A stretch of 43,891 bases of DNA, taken from assembly GCA_012960755.1 (NCBI GenBank), contig DUAT01000061.1, positions 22,027-65,917 of the forward strand. Direction: 5' to 3'. This document shows positions 9,502 to 18,365 of the stretch, piece by piece (the first letter of the stretch is position 1; each line of letters starts with the position of its first letter). The notes below the pieces were generated by a model. It was given only the letters and a program-made list of their open reading frames with translations. It searched no databases and was not told where the DNA came from. This DNA comes from Gammaproteobacteria bacterium (GTDB lineage: Bacteria > Pseudomonadota > Gammaproteobacteria > Pseudomonadales > Azotimanducaceae_A). The translations under genes and the position numbers were made by a program.

Positions 9502-10383
9502 CTATAATGATATTGGAATGCCATTACTCACCAGCGTGGCAAAGTAGACATCTTCCAGATCGGAACGTACTTCCTCAAAGCCCTCTGGCTGGTTGTCTGA
9601 CAAGACGTGGATGACTGTTTCTCCTTCACTGAGGTGAGAAAGAATAATGCGAAAATTGTCGCTGTATTCCTTTATCGCCCCCCTGTCAATTCGTTTGCTC
9701 CATACATTACCCTGTATGTCACTGATCACGTCCTTTGGTTTACCGGAAAGGAGGATCTCACCATTACCCAATATGGCCATATTGGGACAGAGGTCCGTGA
9801 CATCCTCAACAATATGGGTAGATAAAATCACCACCACGCTCTCACCTATCTCGGCTAACAGGTTGTGAAATCGGTTACGCTCTGAGGGATCCAAACCCGC
9901 AGTGGGTTCATCGACAATGATCAGGCGAGGATTGCCGATAAGTGCCTGGGCAACACCAAAGCGTTGCTTCATACCGCCGGAAAAGGTATCTATCGGCGTA
10001 TTTCTAACCTCCCAGAGATTGGTCTGTTGCAATAGCCCTTCAACCATTTCTTTTCGTTCGCCCTTGTTGGTCACCCCTTTCAAAATAGTGAAATGATCCA
10101 ACATACTCGCCGGTGTCATCTTTGGGTAAACGCCAAAATCCTGAGGCAGATAGCCCAGCACCTGCCGCAACTTGTCTTTCTCATTGATGATGTCAATTTC
10201 ATCCAGGGTTGCAGTACCCTCGTCGGGTTCCTGTAAGGTAGCCAGGGTTCGCATCAAAGAAGATTTACCCGCACCGTTCGGGCCCAGCAAACCAAACATG
10301 CCTGACGGAATTTCCAGGCAAACCTTGTGCAATGCCCGCACCCCATTGCTGTAGGTTTTCGATAACTCATGAATCATTAACAT
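9502..10383 (-). CDS. ABC transporter ATP-binding protein
   Basis: The nucleotide-binding partner of the adjacent permease-peptidase fusion. The 293-residue product has Walker A GPNGAGKSS (about residues 35-43), Q-loop YLPQDFG, ABC signature SGGMKQRFG, Walker B LIIVDEPTAGLDP and switch His in LSTHIV. The C-terminal 70 residues form the accessory region seen in ABC-2 exporter ATPases of the CcmA/NatA type. The start ATG at 10383 is preceded by GGGA about 8 bases upstream. The permease gene begins 10 bases after its stop, so they are one transcription unit. Confidence 0.93.
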   Translation of the reverse strand: MLMIHELSKTYSNGVRALHKVCLEIPSGMFGLLGPNGAGKSSLMRTLATLQEPDEGTATLDEIDIINEKDKLRQVLGYLPQDFGVYPKMTPASMLDHFTILKGVTNKGERKEMVEGLLQQTNLWEVRNTPIDTFSGGMKQRFGVAQALIGNPRLIIVDEPTAGLDPSERNRFHNLLAEIGESVVVILSTHIVEDVTDLCPNMAILGNGEILLSGKPKDVISDIQGNVWSKRIDRGAIKEYSDNFRIILSHLSEGETVIHVLSDNQPEGFEEVRSDLEDVYFATLVSNGIPISL

Positions 10384-10666
10384 CTAGTAGTCCCAAAATT
10401 TACAACTCCCTCTTTTTCAGTAAATGCTGTCCAGGGGAGTTTATCAGCAGAATCCAATCCATCTTTGTAAGTGTTTGATAGCAATGTGTTTAACAAGGCC
10501 AGGGTACCCGTAGTTTTCGACACCAGTGTAGATTTGATTGGTTTTTGGCTATTTCCTACCTGGAAGTCATGTTATTCGCCCTGGTCAATAAGAACCATAA
10601 AAACCCGGTCCATTTAAATAGACGATGATTCGATGGAAAAAGTTCTCTCCCTGGCAATTTTTCTGA
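10384..10666. other. Intergenic region with an inverted repeat
   Basis: This 283-base gap separates the ABC operon start from the sulfatase stop, both on the minus strand, so it should contain the ABC operon promoter. AACTCCC (10404-10410) and GGGAGTT (10435-10441) are perfect inverted 7-base arms 31 bases apart, just upstream of the ATPase gene. I see no convincing promoter hexamers and no coding frame. Confidence 0.4.
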
Positions 10667-12187
10667 TTACGCGATCCCGAGCCGATCAAATTGTTCCTGT
10701 GGTGCCTCAACTTCCTCTAGCGCAGTACGCAGCATATCAATCATGTTTTTCTCAACGTCTTCTCCCGCCCGATTTTCATTCTCGTGCGGATCAATATCCA
10801 GACGATACAAATGATGCTCGCCTGTCGGTGGATTAAGTGACCAGTAGGGCAACATGTCGCCCTCCTCAAATGGCTGGCGTATAACGGGAATCTCGGTACC
10901 AGGCATAAAGTCCAGGTACGCTCGCTTGTCCGGATTTGGCAACCTCAGTCCCGGCACACTGGCAATCGGCATCGTTGACCATCGGTTCGACCACATGGAT
11001 AACGGAAAACCGTTTCCCATCGGCGCACGTGCGTATTTGTTGCGACCGTCCTGAATTTGCACCCACTGACCGTAGATGCCTCCAATCGCCCATTCCCGAA
11101 TACTGTTTTTCTCACCACTTAGCAGCGGCAGCAGGGACTTGCCATGAGTAATGTACTCGACATCGATTGAAAACAGGTCTGCCAGGGTGGCATGGATATC
11201 AACATTGGTTGTCAGGGCATTAATTTCCCCCGCCTGAATGCCGGGCCCGGCAACCATCAACGGCGTGTGACCGAGGGTTTCGTATTGCGGCACCCGGGGT
11301 TTGCCCCAGATGTCCTTCTCACCCAAATAATGCCCGTGATCGGTGCAGAGAATAAACACCGTGTCATCCCACAGCTTACCAGCATCCATCTGGTCGAGAA
11401 TTCGCCCAAACCAGTGATCAATCATGCTGAGCTTTGAACCATAATTGGCCCTGATATGTTGCCCTTCGCGCTCGGTAATGACGCCCCTGGCAACACCCCC
11501 AACACTGTATGGAGGCCATATCATCAAGTCCTTATCCCAGTCAGGGTCATACTTGTTGGCCCATGGACTGGGTGTATCGAAAGGTTCATGGGGATCAAAC
11601 TCATCCACAAAGACCATAAAGCTATCGAGTTCACTGCCATGTGCACCCAGCCAGTCAGCCGCAGCCTGCATTGTCTTTGGCCCCGGGAAGTCTGTTTCTT
11701 CCTTAAACCATGTTCTGGCAAAATCGTAGCCGTGGGTTTCAGTTTTTAATCGACGTTCGGCAGGTAAAGCCGGTGAGCCAACCCAACTGGGATCTTCAGC
11801 CAGCTTCCACGGGTCAGATTCGTGGCCACGGGTATAGTCCCAGGCAAAAAAATCCGTGTGGTAGTTCTCACCACCCACTTCAAACAAATGAGGATGATCG
11901 GTGAACAACTGTGTCGGGATCTCCTCGCGCCGTAAATAGTAGGTGATCGGTCTTTCCCAAAGCTCTATCGAACCCCAGGGACGCCAGAGAAAATCCATCA
12001 CACCGACCAATATGTCATGGCGCGCAGGCATACACGGCAGGGAACCCGTGTAATGATTGGTGAATCTCATGGCCCGCCTGGCGAATCGGTCCAGGTTTGG
12101 TGTGTCAAACTCGCTTCCGCCGTAACATCCCAGCATATGGCGATTCAGGCTATCGAGAAGAACGACGACAACTTTCTTAGCTTTCAT
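10667..12187 (-). CDS. Sulfatase (formylglycine type)
   Basis: Member of the alkaline phosphatase/sulfatase superfamily that hydrolyses sulfate esters (or, in some relatives, phosphonate monoesters). The 506-residue protein starts with the metal-binding Asp in VVVVLLDSLNRHMLG and has the cysteine-type maturation motif CMPAR at residues 52-56, which is C-x-P-x-R; the Cys must be converted to formylglycine by a separate enzyme not found in this window. A second metal site is in ILCTDHGHYLGEKD. No signal peptide is apparent, so it is probably cytoplasmic. Substrate is not predictable: it does not resemble my recollection of choline sulfatase BetC outside the motif. It stands alone, divergent from the sigma factor gene. 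Confidence 0.88.
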   Translation of the reverse strand: MKAKKVVVVLLDSLNRHMLGCYGGSEFDTPNLDRFARRAMRFTNHYTGSLPCMPARHDILVGVMDFLWRPWGSIELWERPITYYLRREEIPTQLFTDHPHLFEVGGENYHTDFFAWDYTRGHESDPWKLAEDPSWVGSPALPAERRLKTETHGYDFARTWFKEETDFPGPKTMQAAADWLGAHGSELDSFMVFVDEFDPHEPFDTPSPWANKYDPDWDKDLMIWPPYSVGGVARGVITEREGQHIRANYGSKLSMIDHWFGRILDQMDAGKLWDDTVFILCTDHGHYLGEKDIWGKPRVPQYETLGHTPLMVAGPGIQAGEINALTTNVDIHATLADLFSIDVEYITHGKSLLPLLSGEKNSIREWAIGGIYGQWVQIQDGRNKYARAPMGNGFPLSMWSNRWSTMPIASVPGLRLPNPDKRAYLDFMPGTEIPVIRQPFEEGDMLPYWSLNPPTGEHHLYRLDIDPHENENRAGEDVEKNMIDMLRTALEEVEAPQEQFDRLGIA

Positions 12188-12302
12188 GAGTGACTACTTT
12201 TCTTGTTAGGGGAATTTGACGATAATTCCTGCGACATCTTTCATGCAACACAATTAAAAACAACCGGCCAAAATATTAAAAGGGAAAAAGATGAATGTCA
12301 GC

Positions 12303-12330
12303 AAACTTTTTTCAGCCTGCAACCGTCAAT
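12303..12330 (+). promoter_or_regulatory. Candidate ECF-type autoregulatory promoter
   Basis: AAACTT (12303-12308) and GTCAAT (12325-12330) are separated by 16 bases and lie 25 bases before the sigma factor ATG. This resembles the RpoE-group pattern (GGAACTT, 15-16 bases, GTC-A). ECF sigma genes are often autoregulated, so the position fits. It is a pattern match only. Confidence 0.4.
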
Positions 12331-12355
12331 AGGGTAAATAACGGATAAAAAGTCT

Positions 12356-12907
12356 ATGTTCGCACCTAAAAGTGACGACCAGCTAATCGAGAGAGCACTC
12401 TCTGGCTCGGAACGCGCATGGCTGTCGCTTGTGAAGCGCTATGAGAAGCGCCTCTACAATTATTCACTGCGCATGTGCGGCAACCGGGATGACGCGATGG
12501 ATATTCTTCAGGATGTGTTGATATCTGTTTACAGGAACCTGAATTCCTATCGGGGCGATGGGGCCTTTGTCGCCTGGCTGTTTCGAATAGCGTCGTTTCG
12601 CTGTATCGACCACTTCAGGAAAAGGAATTTTCACACACCCATTGAAGATCTGGAAATCGCCGACGAAACCGAGAAAATCATGCCTGACATCAACCTCACC
12701 AATGCCCAATCGAATCGAGACATTGCCATGTTAATGACGCGACTGCCCCTGGATCAACGCCAGGTCATCGAATTGAAGTTCTTCCAGAGCTTTACCTTCG
12801 ATGAAATCAGCGGCCAGTTGGGAATTTCATCCAATACAGCGAAGACACGACTGTATGCTGCCCTGGGAAAAATGCGTAAACAAACCGATATATCACTCGC
12901 GAGCTAA
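12356..12907 (+). CDS. ECF RNA polymerase sigma factor (sigma-24 type)
   Basis: Directs RNA polymerase to a stress or envelope regulon. The 183-residue protein has region 2 (about residues 25-90, with DDAMDILQDVLISVYRNL and FRIASFRCIDHFRKRN) and region 4 (about 125-178, with LPLDQRQVIELKFFQSFTFD and the helix-turn-helix GISSNTAKTRLYAALGKM), joined by a short linker. It lacks regions 1.1 and 3, as ECF factors do. The next gene, nine bases downstream, encodes its probable zinc anti-sigma factor. It is divergent from the sulfatase. Confidence 0.93.
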   Translation: MFAPKSDDQLIERALSGSERAWLSLVKRYEKRLYNYSLRMCGNRDDAMDILQDVLISVYRNLNSYRGDGAFVAWLFRIASFRCIDHFRKRNFHTPIEDLEIADETEKIMPDINLTNAQSNRDIAMLMTRLPLDQRQVIELKFFQSFTFDEISGQLGISSNTAKTRLYAALGKMRKQTDISLAS

Positions 12908-12916
12908 GGAGGAGTT

Positions 12917-13630
12917 ATGCAACCGGAATTCTCTTGTGAACAATGCCAGAATCTCCTGCCGGAGTTCATTGAAAACACGATCAACACGTTGCAAAAACAG
13001 CGAGTTGATCAGCACCTGGAACAATGTGCCCAGTGCAGCGAGACGCTGCAACAACTCTGGGAACTGCAAGCCATGTCTACCCGCTGGCATGATGAGTCAG
13101 TACCGGGTTGGTCTCGTCGGAGGGCTTTCTTTGAGCCCCGTGACTGGTGGTCCAGCCTTCAGATGGTCAGCACCTTTGCATCCATCCTGGTTCTGGTTTT
13201 CGTGTTCAGCCAGGCACAGGTTTCCACCGACGATGGATTTTCCATCCGTTTTGGAGACGACCCTTCAGAAAAGGGCTTTCTTACAGAAGCCACTCTGGAA
13301 AAGCGGGTGGCACAACTGTTATCAGTACTGGAAGTTCAGCAGCAGGAACAACTTCAGTCGAACTCTAACAAACTCACCAGCCAGCAGGTTGCGACTAATC
13401 AGTTGCTACTCAAGGCAGCGCTCGATATGAGCCGGTCGGAACGTCGGGAAGATTTCGACACCATACTAAACGCCTGGGACCTGGCCCAGGGCCAGAGAGC
13501 CCGGCAAACAAGGGAGAGCTTGCGCCTGCTTCTGGTTAACCAGCTCGAGGACAGACGTAATATTGAACAACTGAACCGATTGTTTTCAGGAACAGTTTCA
13601 GAAACACTTTCAGAAGGTAAGACACTATGA
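12917..13630 (+). CDS. Zinc-finger anti-sigma factor, single-pass membrane protein
   Basis: Likely binds and holds the upstream ECF sigma factor at the membrane. The N-terminus has the ZAS-type zinc site: CEQCQ early and HLEQCAQC near residues 34-41. A single hydrophobic segment (SLQMVSTFASILVLVFVFSQ, about residues 76-95) separates a cytoplasmic domain from a periplasmic domain of about 140 residues that is Gln/Leu/Arg-rich and predicted helical. The ATG at 12917 has a very strong ribosome binding site (AGGAGG). Its stop overlaps the next gene start. The identity is inferred from the motif, topology and gene order. Confidence 0.85.
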   Translation: MQPEFSCEQCQNLLPEFIENTINTLQKQRVDQHLEQCAQCSETLQQLWELQAMSTRWHDESVPGWSRRRAFFEPRDWWSSLQMVSTFASILVLVFVFSQAQVSTDDGFSIRFGDDPSEKGFLTEATLEKRVAQLLSVLEVQQQEQLQSNSNKLTSQQVATNQLLLKAALDMSRSERREDFDTILNAWDLAQGQRARQTRESLRLLLVNQLEDRRNIEQLNRLFSGTVSETLSEGKTL

Positions 13631-14544
13631 AATTCAAACTAATGTTAGTTGGTATGACGGTATCCATTTCCCTGCTTGCAGCGGTGGCGATGGCGGCGAA
13701 GAACGACTACAGCAAGATCAGAAGGGATACTTCTGTGATGGCAGGTATCATCAACGGTGCATTTCAGGACAACGATTCCTGTAAAGGTTGCCGGGTCAAA
13801 GTCGAAACCACCTACCTGGCACAGCAGGGTGTCGTCTTTACGATCAAGAGCTACGCAGTCAGAGGATTTGCGATCGGGGGTGACCATGACAGCCATGGTT
13901 CATTTTATGATGTGCAATCCCTGGAATCCCTGGAATCTCTCGAACATATTCCCGAAATGGTCAACAGCATCCTGGTGAATGTCGGTGATTCTCTCGAAGA
14001 CATCACTACGAGAATCGAAGTCGTAGAAGAATTCGAAGATGTAGATTTTAACAGAAGGCATGTTTTCATCGACCGCAGCTCTGTTCGTGAACTGTCACGA
14101 AGAACACGGGATCTTGAGTTTCAGATGCGTGATTACGAAATTGAACTTCTGCATGCAGAGGATGAGGTAGAACGTAAACGACTGGAAGCGAGTATCAATT
14201 CGCTCGAGAAGGACATTGAAGAGCTCGCGGCTGAAAGGGAAGGTGTGAACAAGAAATATGAAACCGCGCGTAAAGAGCGTGAAAAGGAACGCGAGGCACA
14301 AAGAGCTGAAAGAGACAGGAAAAGAACGGAGATATTGGCGAGCACGCAAGAGGTGATCATGCAAACCTTCTGCGACTATGGATCGACGCTCAAGAATCTA
14401 CCCAATGATGAATATGTTTCCGTGGTTTTTGAGCGATCAAAGGATGACCATGATTCAATCTTCGTTCTGGACAAAGATCAGGTCACGAACTGTAAGTCTG
14501 ACGGCAGCGGCTTGATCAAGCAGGCGTTGACATATCAATTCTGA
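13627..14544 (+). CDS. Exported coiled-coil protein of unknown function
   Basis: I do not recognise the family. The 305-residue product has a clear signal peptide (MKFKLMLVGM through AVAMAA, cleavage near residue 24), a CKGC motif at residues 52-55, a tandem SLE-SLE-SLE segment at residues 98-106, a highly charged coiled coil from about 150 to 240, and a C-terminal domain with single Cys residues at 249 and 289 that could form a disulfide. The start ATG overlaps the anti-sigma stop by four bases (ATGA), so translation is coupled and the protein is probably an effector or sensor in the same sigma pathway, acting in the periplasm. That role is inference from position only. Confidence 0.8.
   Translation: MKFKLMLVGMTVSISLLAAVAMAAKNDYSKIRRDTSVMAGIINGAFQDNDSCKGCRVKVETTYLAQQGVVFTIKSYAVRGFAIGGDHDSHGSFYDVQSLESLESLEHIPEMVNSILVNVGDSLEDITTRIEVVEEFEDVDFNRRHVFIDRSSVRELSRRTRDLEFQMRDYEIELLHAEDEVERKRLEASINSLEKDIEELAAEREGVNKKYETARKEREKEREAQRAERDRKRTEILASTQEVIMQTFCDYGSTLKNLPNDEYVSVVFERSKDDHDSIFVLDKDQVTNCKSDGSGLIKQALTYQF
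13918..13944 (+). repeat. In-frame 9-base tandem repeat
   Basis: TCCCTGGAA occurs twice in tandem and is followed by the diverged TCTCTCGAA, encoding three consecutive Ser-Leu-Glu units in the exported coiled-coil protein. It looks like a local slippage expansion. Confidence 0.7.
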
Positions 14545-14666
14545 CCCCAGATTCAACCCTGGTAATTCGGGGTAGCATTGCCGCAATCTGATTGCGCGAT
14601 CAGTTTGGGACATCCAGTTGTGTATACTTGCGTGTTCTCTAAAAAAATACGTAGTCGATAACAACA

Positions 14667-15830
14667 ATGCCCACCGCAAATCTTGTTTGCCCGTACCGGT
14701 TAGTACTCCTGATCGTGGGGAGCTTGCTTTCATGCCAGCTTTTCGCTGCGGAAGTAAATTTGCCCCAGAAGATGACCTGGACTGCCTACAACCTTGGCAC
14801 TACTGGCTACAACCAGTCGGTTGCCATCGGTAAAGTCCTTAAAGATCACTACGGCGTTACATTGCGGGTCATTCCCGGAAAGAATGATATATCCCGTTTG
14901 TTACCCCTGAAAAAAGGCAAGGTACAGTTCTCGGCTAATGGCGCGGCCACGTTTTTTGCATCAGAGGGCATGTTTCAATTCGCGAGCCCGAAATGGGGAC
15001 CGATGCCCCTTCGAATGGTGATGATGTCCAATGGCAAGAACAATCAGGCCCTGGCAGTTGCGGCTGACTCGGGGATTAAGACACTCGCTGACTTGAAAGG
15101 TAAAAGAATACCCTGGGTACGCGGTGCACCCGCTTTAAACGTCAATACAGAAGCCATGCTAGCCTGCGGTGGATTGACCTGGGATGACGTGAAGCGCGTG
15201 GATTACCCCGGCTACAACGCAATGTGGAACGGCATCGTCAATGGCCAGATCGATTCTGCTTTTGCTGCCACGGTATCGGGTCCTACGCGGAAACTCGAAG
15301 CCTCACCCCAGGGAATTTTCTGGCCACCCGTACCCCACGATGATGCCGGTTGCTGGCAGCGGCTCAAAAAAATTGGCCCTCACTTTACACCCCATATGGC
15401 GACCCGTGGTGCCGCTATCTCGGAATCCAGTCCCCACGAAGGTGCCAGCTACCCATACCCCACGTTGATTACCCTGGACACCCAGAACGCAGCTATGGTG
15501 CATGATCTGGCCCGAGTGATCCATGTCCATTACGATGAATTCAAAAATGCCGATCCGGGCTCAATTGGCTGGGCCATGGATTTGCAGGCATTCAAATGGG
15601 TGGTTCCATTTCACGACGGCGCAGTCAGCTACTTTAAATCCATTGGTGTCTGGACAGAAGACTATGAGACCCATAATCAGCGAATGTTAGCCAGGCAAGG
15701 TGTGTTGGGCAAAGCATGGGAAAAAATGGGTGATGCAGCCGAGTACGCGACAGACCAGCATCATCAGGCCTGGATGAAATATCGCAGGGAATCCCTGGTC
15801 AATGCAGGGTTAGATCCCATTTGGGAATGA
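14667..15830 (+). CDS. TAXI family TRAP transporter substrate-binding protein
   Basis: Periplasmic solute-binding component of a TRAP uptake system. The 387-residue protein starts with a signal peptide (hydrophobic core LVLLIVGSLLSCQLF, cleavage near AAEVN). The mature part has the TAXI-family layout: WTAYNLGTTGYNQSVAIGKV near the N-terminus, an ADLKGKRIPWV segment near residue 150 and GIVNGQIDSAF near residue 190. The natural ligand cannot be read off; TAXI proteins of characterised systems bind glutamate or other small organic acids. Its stop overlaps the permease start by four bases. The upstream gap from 14545 has a TATACT hexamer at 14623-14628 but no good -35 partner. Confidence 0.9.
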   Translation: MPTANLVCPYRLVLLIVGSLLSCQLFAAEVNLPQKMTWTAYNLGTTGYNQSVAIGKVLKDHYGVTLRVIPGKNDISRLLPLKKGKVQFSANGAATFFASEGMFQFASPKWGPMPLRMVMMSNGKNNQALAVAADSGIKTLADLKGKRIPWVRGAPALNVNTEAMLACGGLTWDDVKRVDYPGYNAMWNGIVNGQIDSAFAATVSGPTRKLEASPQGIFWPPVPHDDAGCWQRLKKIGPHFTPHMATRGAAISESSPHEGASYPYPTLITLDTQNAAMVHDLARVIHVHYDEFKNADPGSIGWAMDLQAFKWVVPFHDGAVSYFKSIGVWTEDYETHNQRMLARQGVLGKAWEKMGDAAEYATDQHHQAWMKYRRESLVNAGLDPIWE

Positions 15831-17779
15831 ACAGTTCAAAACCCACACCATCTAGATCTTTAGATTCCTGGTTTAGTGCCTTGCTCGTTATCGCGACGTT
15901 GCTTGCAACGTTACTGGCACTTGATAGTCTGCGTATCTTCGGAGACCCGATCCTCGGTTCCATCATTCTGATCGAAACCCACTATTACTATGCCTTGTTC
16001 GGACTACTGCTGCCTTTTGCTTTTCTGTTAAATCCGGCAACAACGCGTTTCAATTTGATCCCGGTCGATATCACCCTTGCGTTGTTAGCAACAGGTGCCA
16101 CATTGTGGCTGTTTGCTCACTCCGAAGACATTCTGGATGAAGGCTGGGAATTCGAAGCACCCGTCAATGCTACCTACGTTTCGTTTCTGCTCTGGGGTCT
16201 TGTGCTGGAAGCTTTGCGCCGGGTCGCGGGTATATCGCTATTCCTGCTCGCACTGATGTTTTCACTATATCCATTGATTGCTGACCTGGTACCCGATGCC
16301 GTTTCCGGCATGGCATCGAATATAAGTGAAACCGCTGCCTACCATGTAATGAGCAGCGAAAGTCTGCTCGGACTCCCTTTTCGCGCCTTCGCAAACCTGG
16401 TTATTGGATTTTTGGTTTTCGGGGTTGCATTGCAACACACCGGTGGTGGTCGTTTCTTTATTGACCTGGCGTTTTCCCTGCTGGGTAAAACCCGTGGAGG
16501 CCCGGCAAAAGTCGCCATCGTCGCCAGTGGTTTGATGGGCTCTATGAGTGGCAGTGTCATCACCAACGTACTGACCACCGGGCAGCTAACAATTCCGGCG
16601 ATGCGAAACAGCGGGATTCACCCTAAAACGGCAGCGGCCGTTGAAGCATGCGCCTCAACAGGTGGCGTTTTGTTGCCGCCGATTATGGGGTCGACCGCTT
16701 TCGTTATGGCCACGTTCCTGGAAGTACCTTATTACCAGGTGGCGCTGGCAGCGGCTGTCCCGGCATTGCTCTACTTCTTTGCTCTTTTTGTTCAACTGGA
16801 TATTTACGCCGCCCGTAACAATCTCAAGGGACTGACGGCAGACAAATTACCTTCGCTTATTGCTACATTGAAAGACGGCTGGTTTTATCTCGGCTCATTT
16901 ATCGTCCTGGTGTTTTTACTACTGGTGATGCAACGCGAAGCTTTCGCGCCCTGGTTGGCAACGCTTTGCCTGCTTATTCTCAATCAGTTTTCAAAACAGC
17001 ATCGCTGGCAATGGCCTCAGTTGTATGAATTTGTCCGGTCGGCAGGGGCGCTGCTCGTTGAACTACTGGTCATTCTAAGTGGCGTGGGTCTTATTGTCGG
17101 CGCCCTATCATTTACAGGCTTGTCCGGTACCCTGGTCAACGAATTACTTTTTCTTGCCGGGGGATCAACTGGCATCCTGCTCTTAATGGGCGCCGCAACA
17201 AGTTTTGTACTGGGTATCGGCATGACCGTCACGGCGGCCTACATTTTCCTCGCAATCATCCTGGCCCCGGCATTGATTCAGGGCGGCCTCGATCCAATGG
17301 GTGTTCATCTGTTTATTCTATACTGGGGAATGTTATCTTTTATCACTCCGCCAGTTGCACTGGGGGCCTTTGCAGCAGCTTCCATTGCAGAAACAAATCC
17401 CATGTCCACTGGTGTTACGGCGATGGCATTGGGCACAGTAACTTACTTTATCCCCTTTTTCTTCGTGTTGGATCCCGCGTTAGTGCTGGATGATGATGCA
17501 CTGTCGATTTTTCGCTCGGTAATGGAAGTTCTCTTTGGCACAGTCATCATTGCCGCCGCTATTCAAAATTACCTGACTTATGTCCCGCAATTTCTCAATG
17601 GTCACTTACGAGGCGGGCTACCGGTGCGGATAGCGCTAGCCACATCAGGATTGCTGATTGCATTACCTTCACTTACAGGCATCGATTTGGATGTAAGCAA
17701 TGTCAAAAGCCTGGCAATGGGAATTGCGTTGTTGATGCTGGTTCTTGCCTGGCAGGCGATTCAATTGAGGGAGCGTTAA
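15827..17779 (+). CDS. TRAP transporter fused permease (TAXI type)
   Basis: Integral membrane component that couples substrate uptake to an ion gradient. About 650 residues with many hydrophobic helices; small (DctQ-like) and large (DctM-like) parts are fused, as usual for TAXI systems. Conserved large-subunit stretches are visible: GLMGSMSGSVITNVLTTGQL, ACASTGGVLLPPIMGSTAF and LSFITPPVALGAFAAASIAE. I start it at the ATG at 15827, which overlaps the binding-protein stop as ATGA; a TTG six bases earlier is possible. Together with the preceding gene it forms a complete two-component TRAP system. A run of seven T follows 40 bases after the stop but without a clear hairpin. Confidence 0.92.
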   Translation: MNSSKPTPSRSLDSWFSALLVIATLLATLLALDSLRIFGDPILGSIILIETHYYYALFGLLLPFAFLLNPATTRFNLIPVDITLALLATGATLWLFAHSEDILDEGWEFEAPVNATYVSFLLWGLVLEALRRVAGISLFLLALMFSLYPLIADLVPDAVSGMASNISETAAYHVMSSESLLGLPFRAFANLVIGFLVFGVALQHTGGGRFFIDLAFSLLGKTRGGPAKVAIVASGLMGSMSGSVITNVLTTGQLTIPAMRNSGIHPKTAAAVEACASTGGVLLPPIMGSTAFVMATFLEVPYYQVALAAAVPALLYFFALFVQLDIYAARNNLKGLTADKLPSLIATLKDGWFYLGSFIVLVFLLLVMQREAFAPWLATLCLLILNQFSKQHRWQWPQLYEFVRSAGALLVELLVILSGVGLIVGALSFTGLSGTLVNELLFLAGGSTGILLLMGAATSFVLGIGMTVTAAYIFLAIILAPALIQGGLDPMGVHLFILYWGMLSFITPPVALGAFAAASIAETNPMSTGVTAMALGTVTYFIPFFFVLDPALVLDDDALSIFRSVMEVLFGTVIIAAAIQNYLTYVPQFLNGHLRGGLPVRIALATSGLLIALPSLTGIDLDVSNVKSLAMGIALLMLVLAWQAIQLRER

Positions 17780-17824
17780 AACTGGGCGATCCACCTCGAT
17801 GATCCACTAGACAGGGGCTTTTTT

Positions 17825-18291
17825 TCACCCACCCGTGAGTCGAAACACCGCCGTGGTCAAAGCAGCCTCTTCCATTGCAGGGAATCCACCTACAATATCA
17901 GGGTAGTCCATTCGATACTTGTTTCCATATGCTTCAAGAACCGGCTCCCAATTAGTTGTCAACAAACTGGCAGCCAATGAGTAGGTCTTGTCGCCCATTC
18001 TCATTCGAACCGATCCACCGTCACCGAGCATCTGGACCCAACCACTGCTATTTGATCCTACAATGTGGAGGCTGCCGTCAACCTGGACCACCCAGATAAT
18101 GACAACACGAGGCAAACTTCCCTGGACTTCAAGCTTGATCTCATGGATGTCCGCTGTACTACCCCAGGATTCAGGCAACTCGGAGGGCGTGCCTCCAATA
18201 AAAATTCCCGGCATCGGCCCCAACGGTGTGATCCACGCAAGCAAAACTAAACCAGCAAGCAGGATAAAGCACTTATCTTCATTACCTTCAT
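17825..18291 (-). pseudogene. Split-barrel (PNPOx/nitroreductase-like) protein with probable N-terminal frameshift
   Basis: The continuous frame gives a clear domain of about 130 residues (GIFIGGTPSELPESW, VVIIWVVQVDGSLHIVGSNS, GDGGSVRMRMGDKTYSLAAS), typical of the flavin/F420-type split-barrel fold. No ATG lies in this frame at the right place; only a TTG at 18244. In another frame, an ATG at 18291 begins MKVMKISALSCLLV and stops at once. One extra T in the minus-strand TTT run at 18249-18251 would join them into MKVMKISALSCLLVLVLLAW, an ideal signal peptide or membrane anchor. So the gene is either recently frameshifted or the sequence has a single-base error. The open frame continuing to 18529 beyond this is antisense noise over the kinase gene. 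Confidence 0.65.
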
Positions 18292-18365
18292 CGTAAACTC
18301 TCTTTTTGCGATTCAAAGCTGTAGCACTACGACAGCTTAACGATACACTCTGTTTGAAATGTATG

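Noticed and set aside
10384..10400. CTAGTAGTCCC upstream of the ABC ATPase as a fourth repeat copy
   Set aside because: Only a few bases agree with the CTAGTGTAG core and there is no second arm.
10667..12187. Sulfatase as choline sulfatase BetC linked to betA
   Set aside because: Outside the C-x-P-x-R motif the sequence does not resemble BetC as I recall it, and the gene is 9 kb from betA.
17795..17824. T7 run after the TRAP operon as a terminator
   Set aside because: No inverted repeat of useful length precedes it; only a direct GATCCAC repeat is present.
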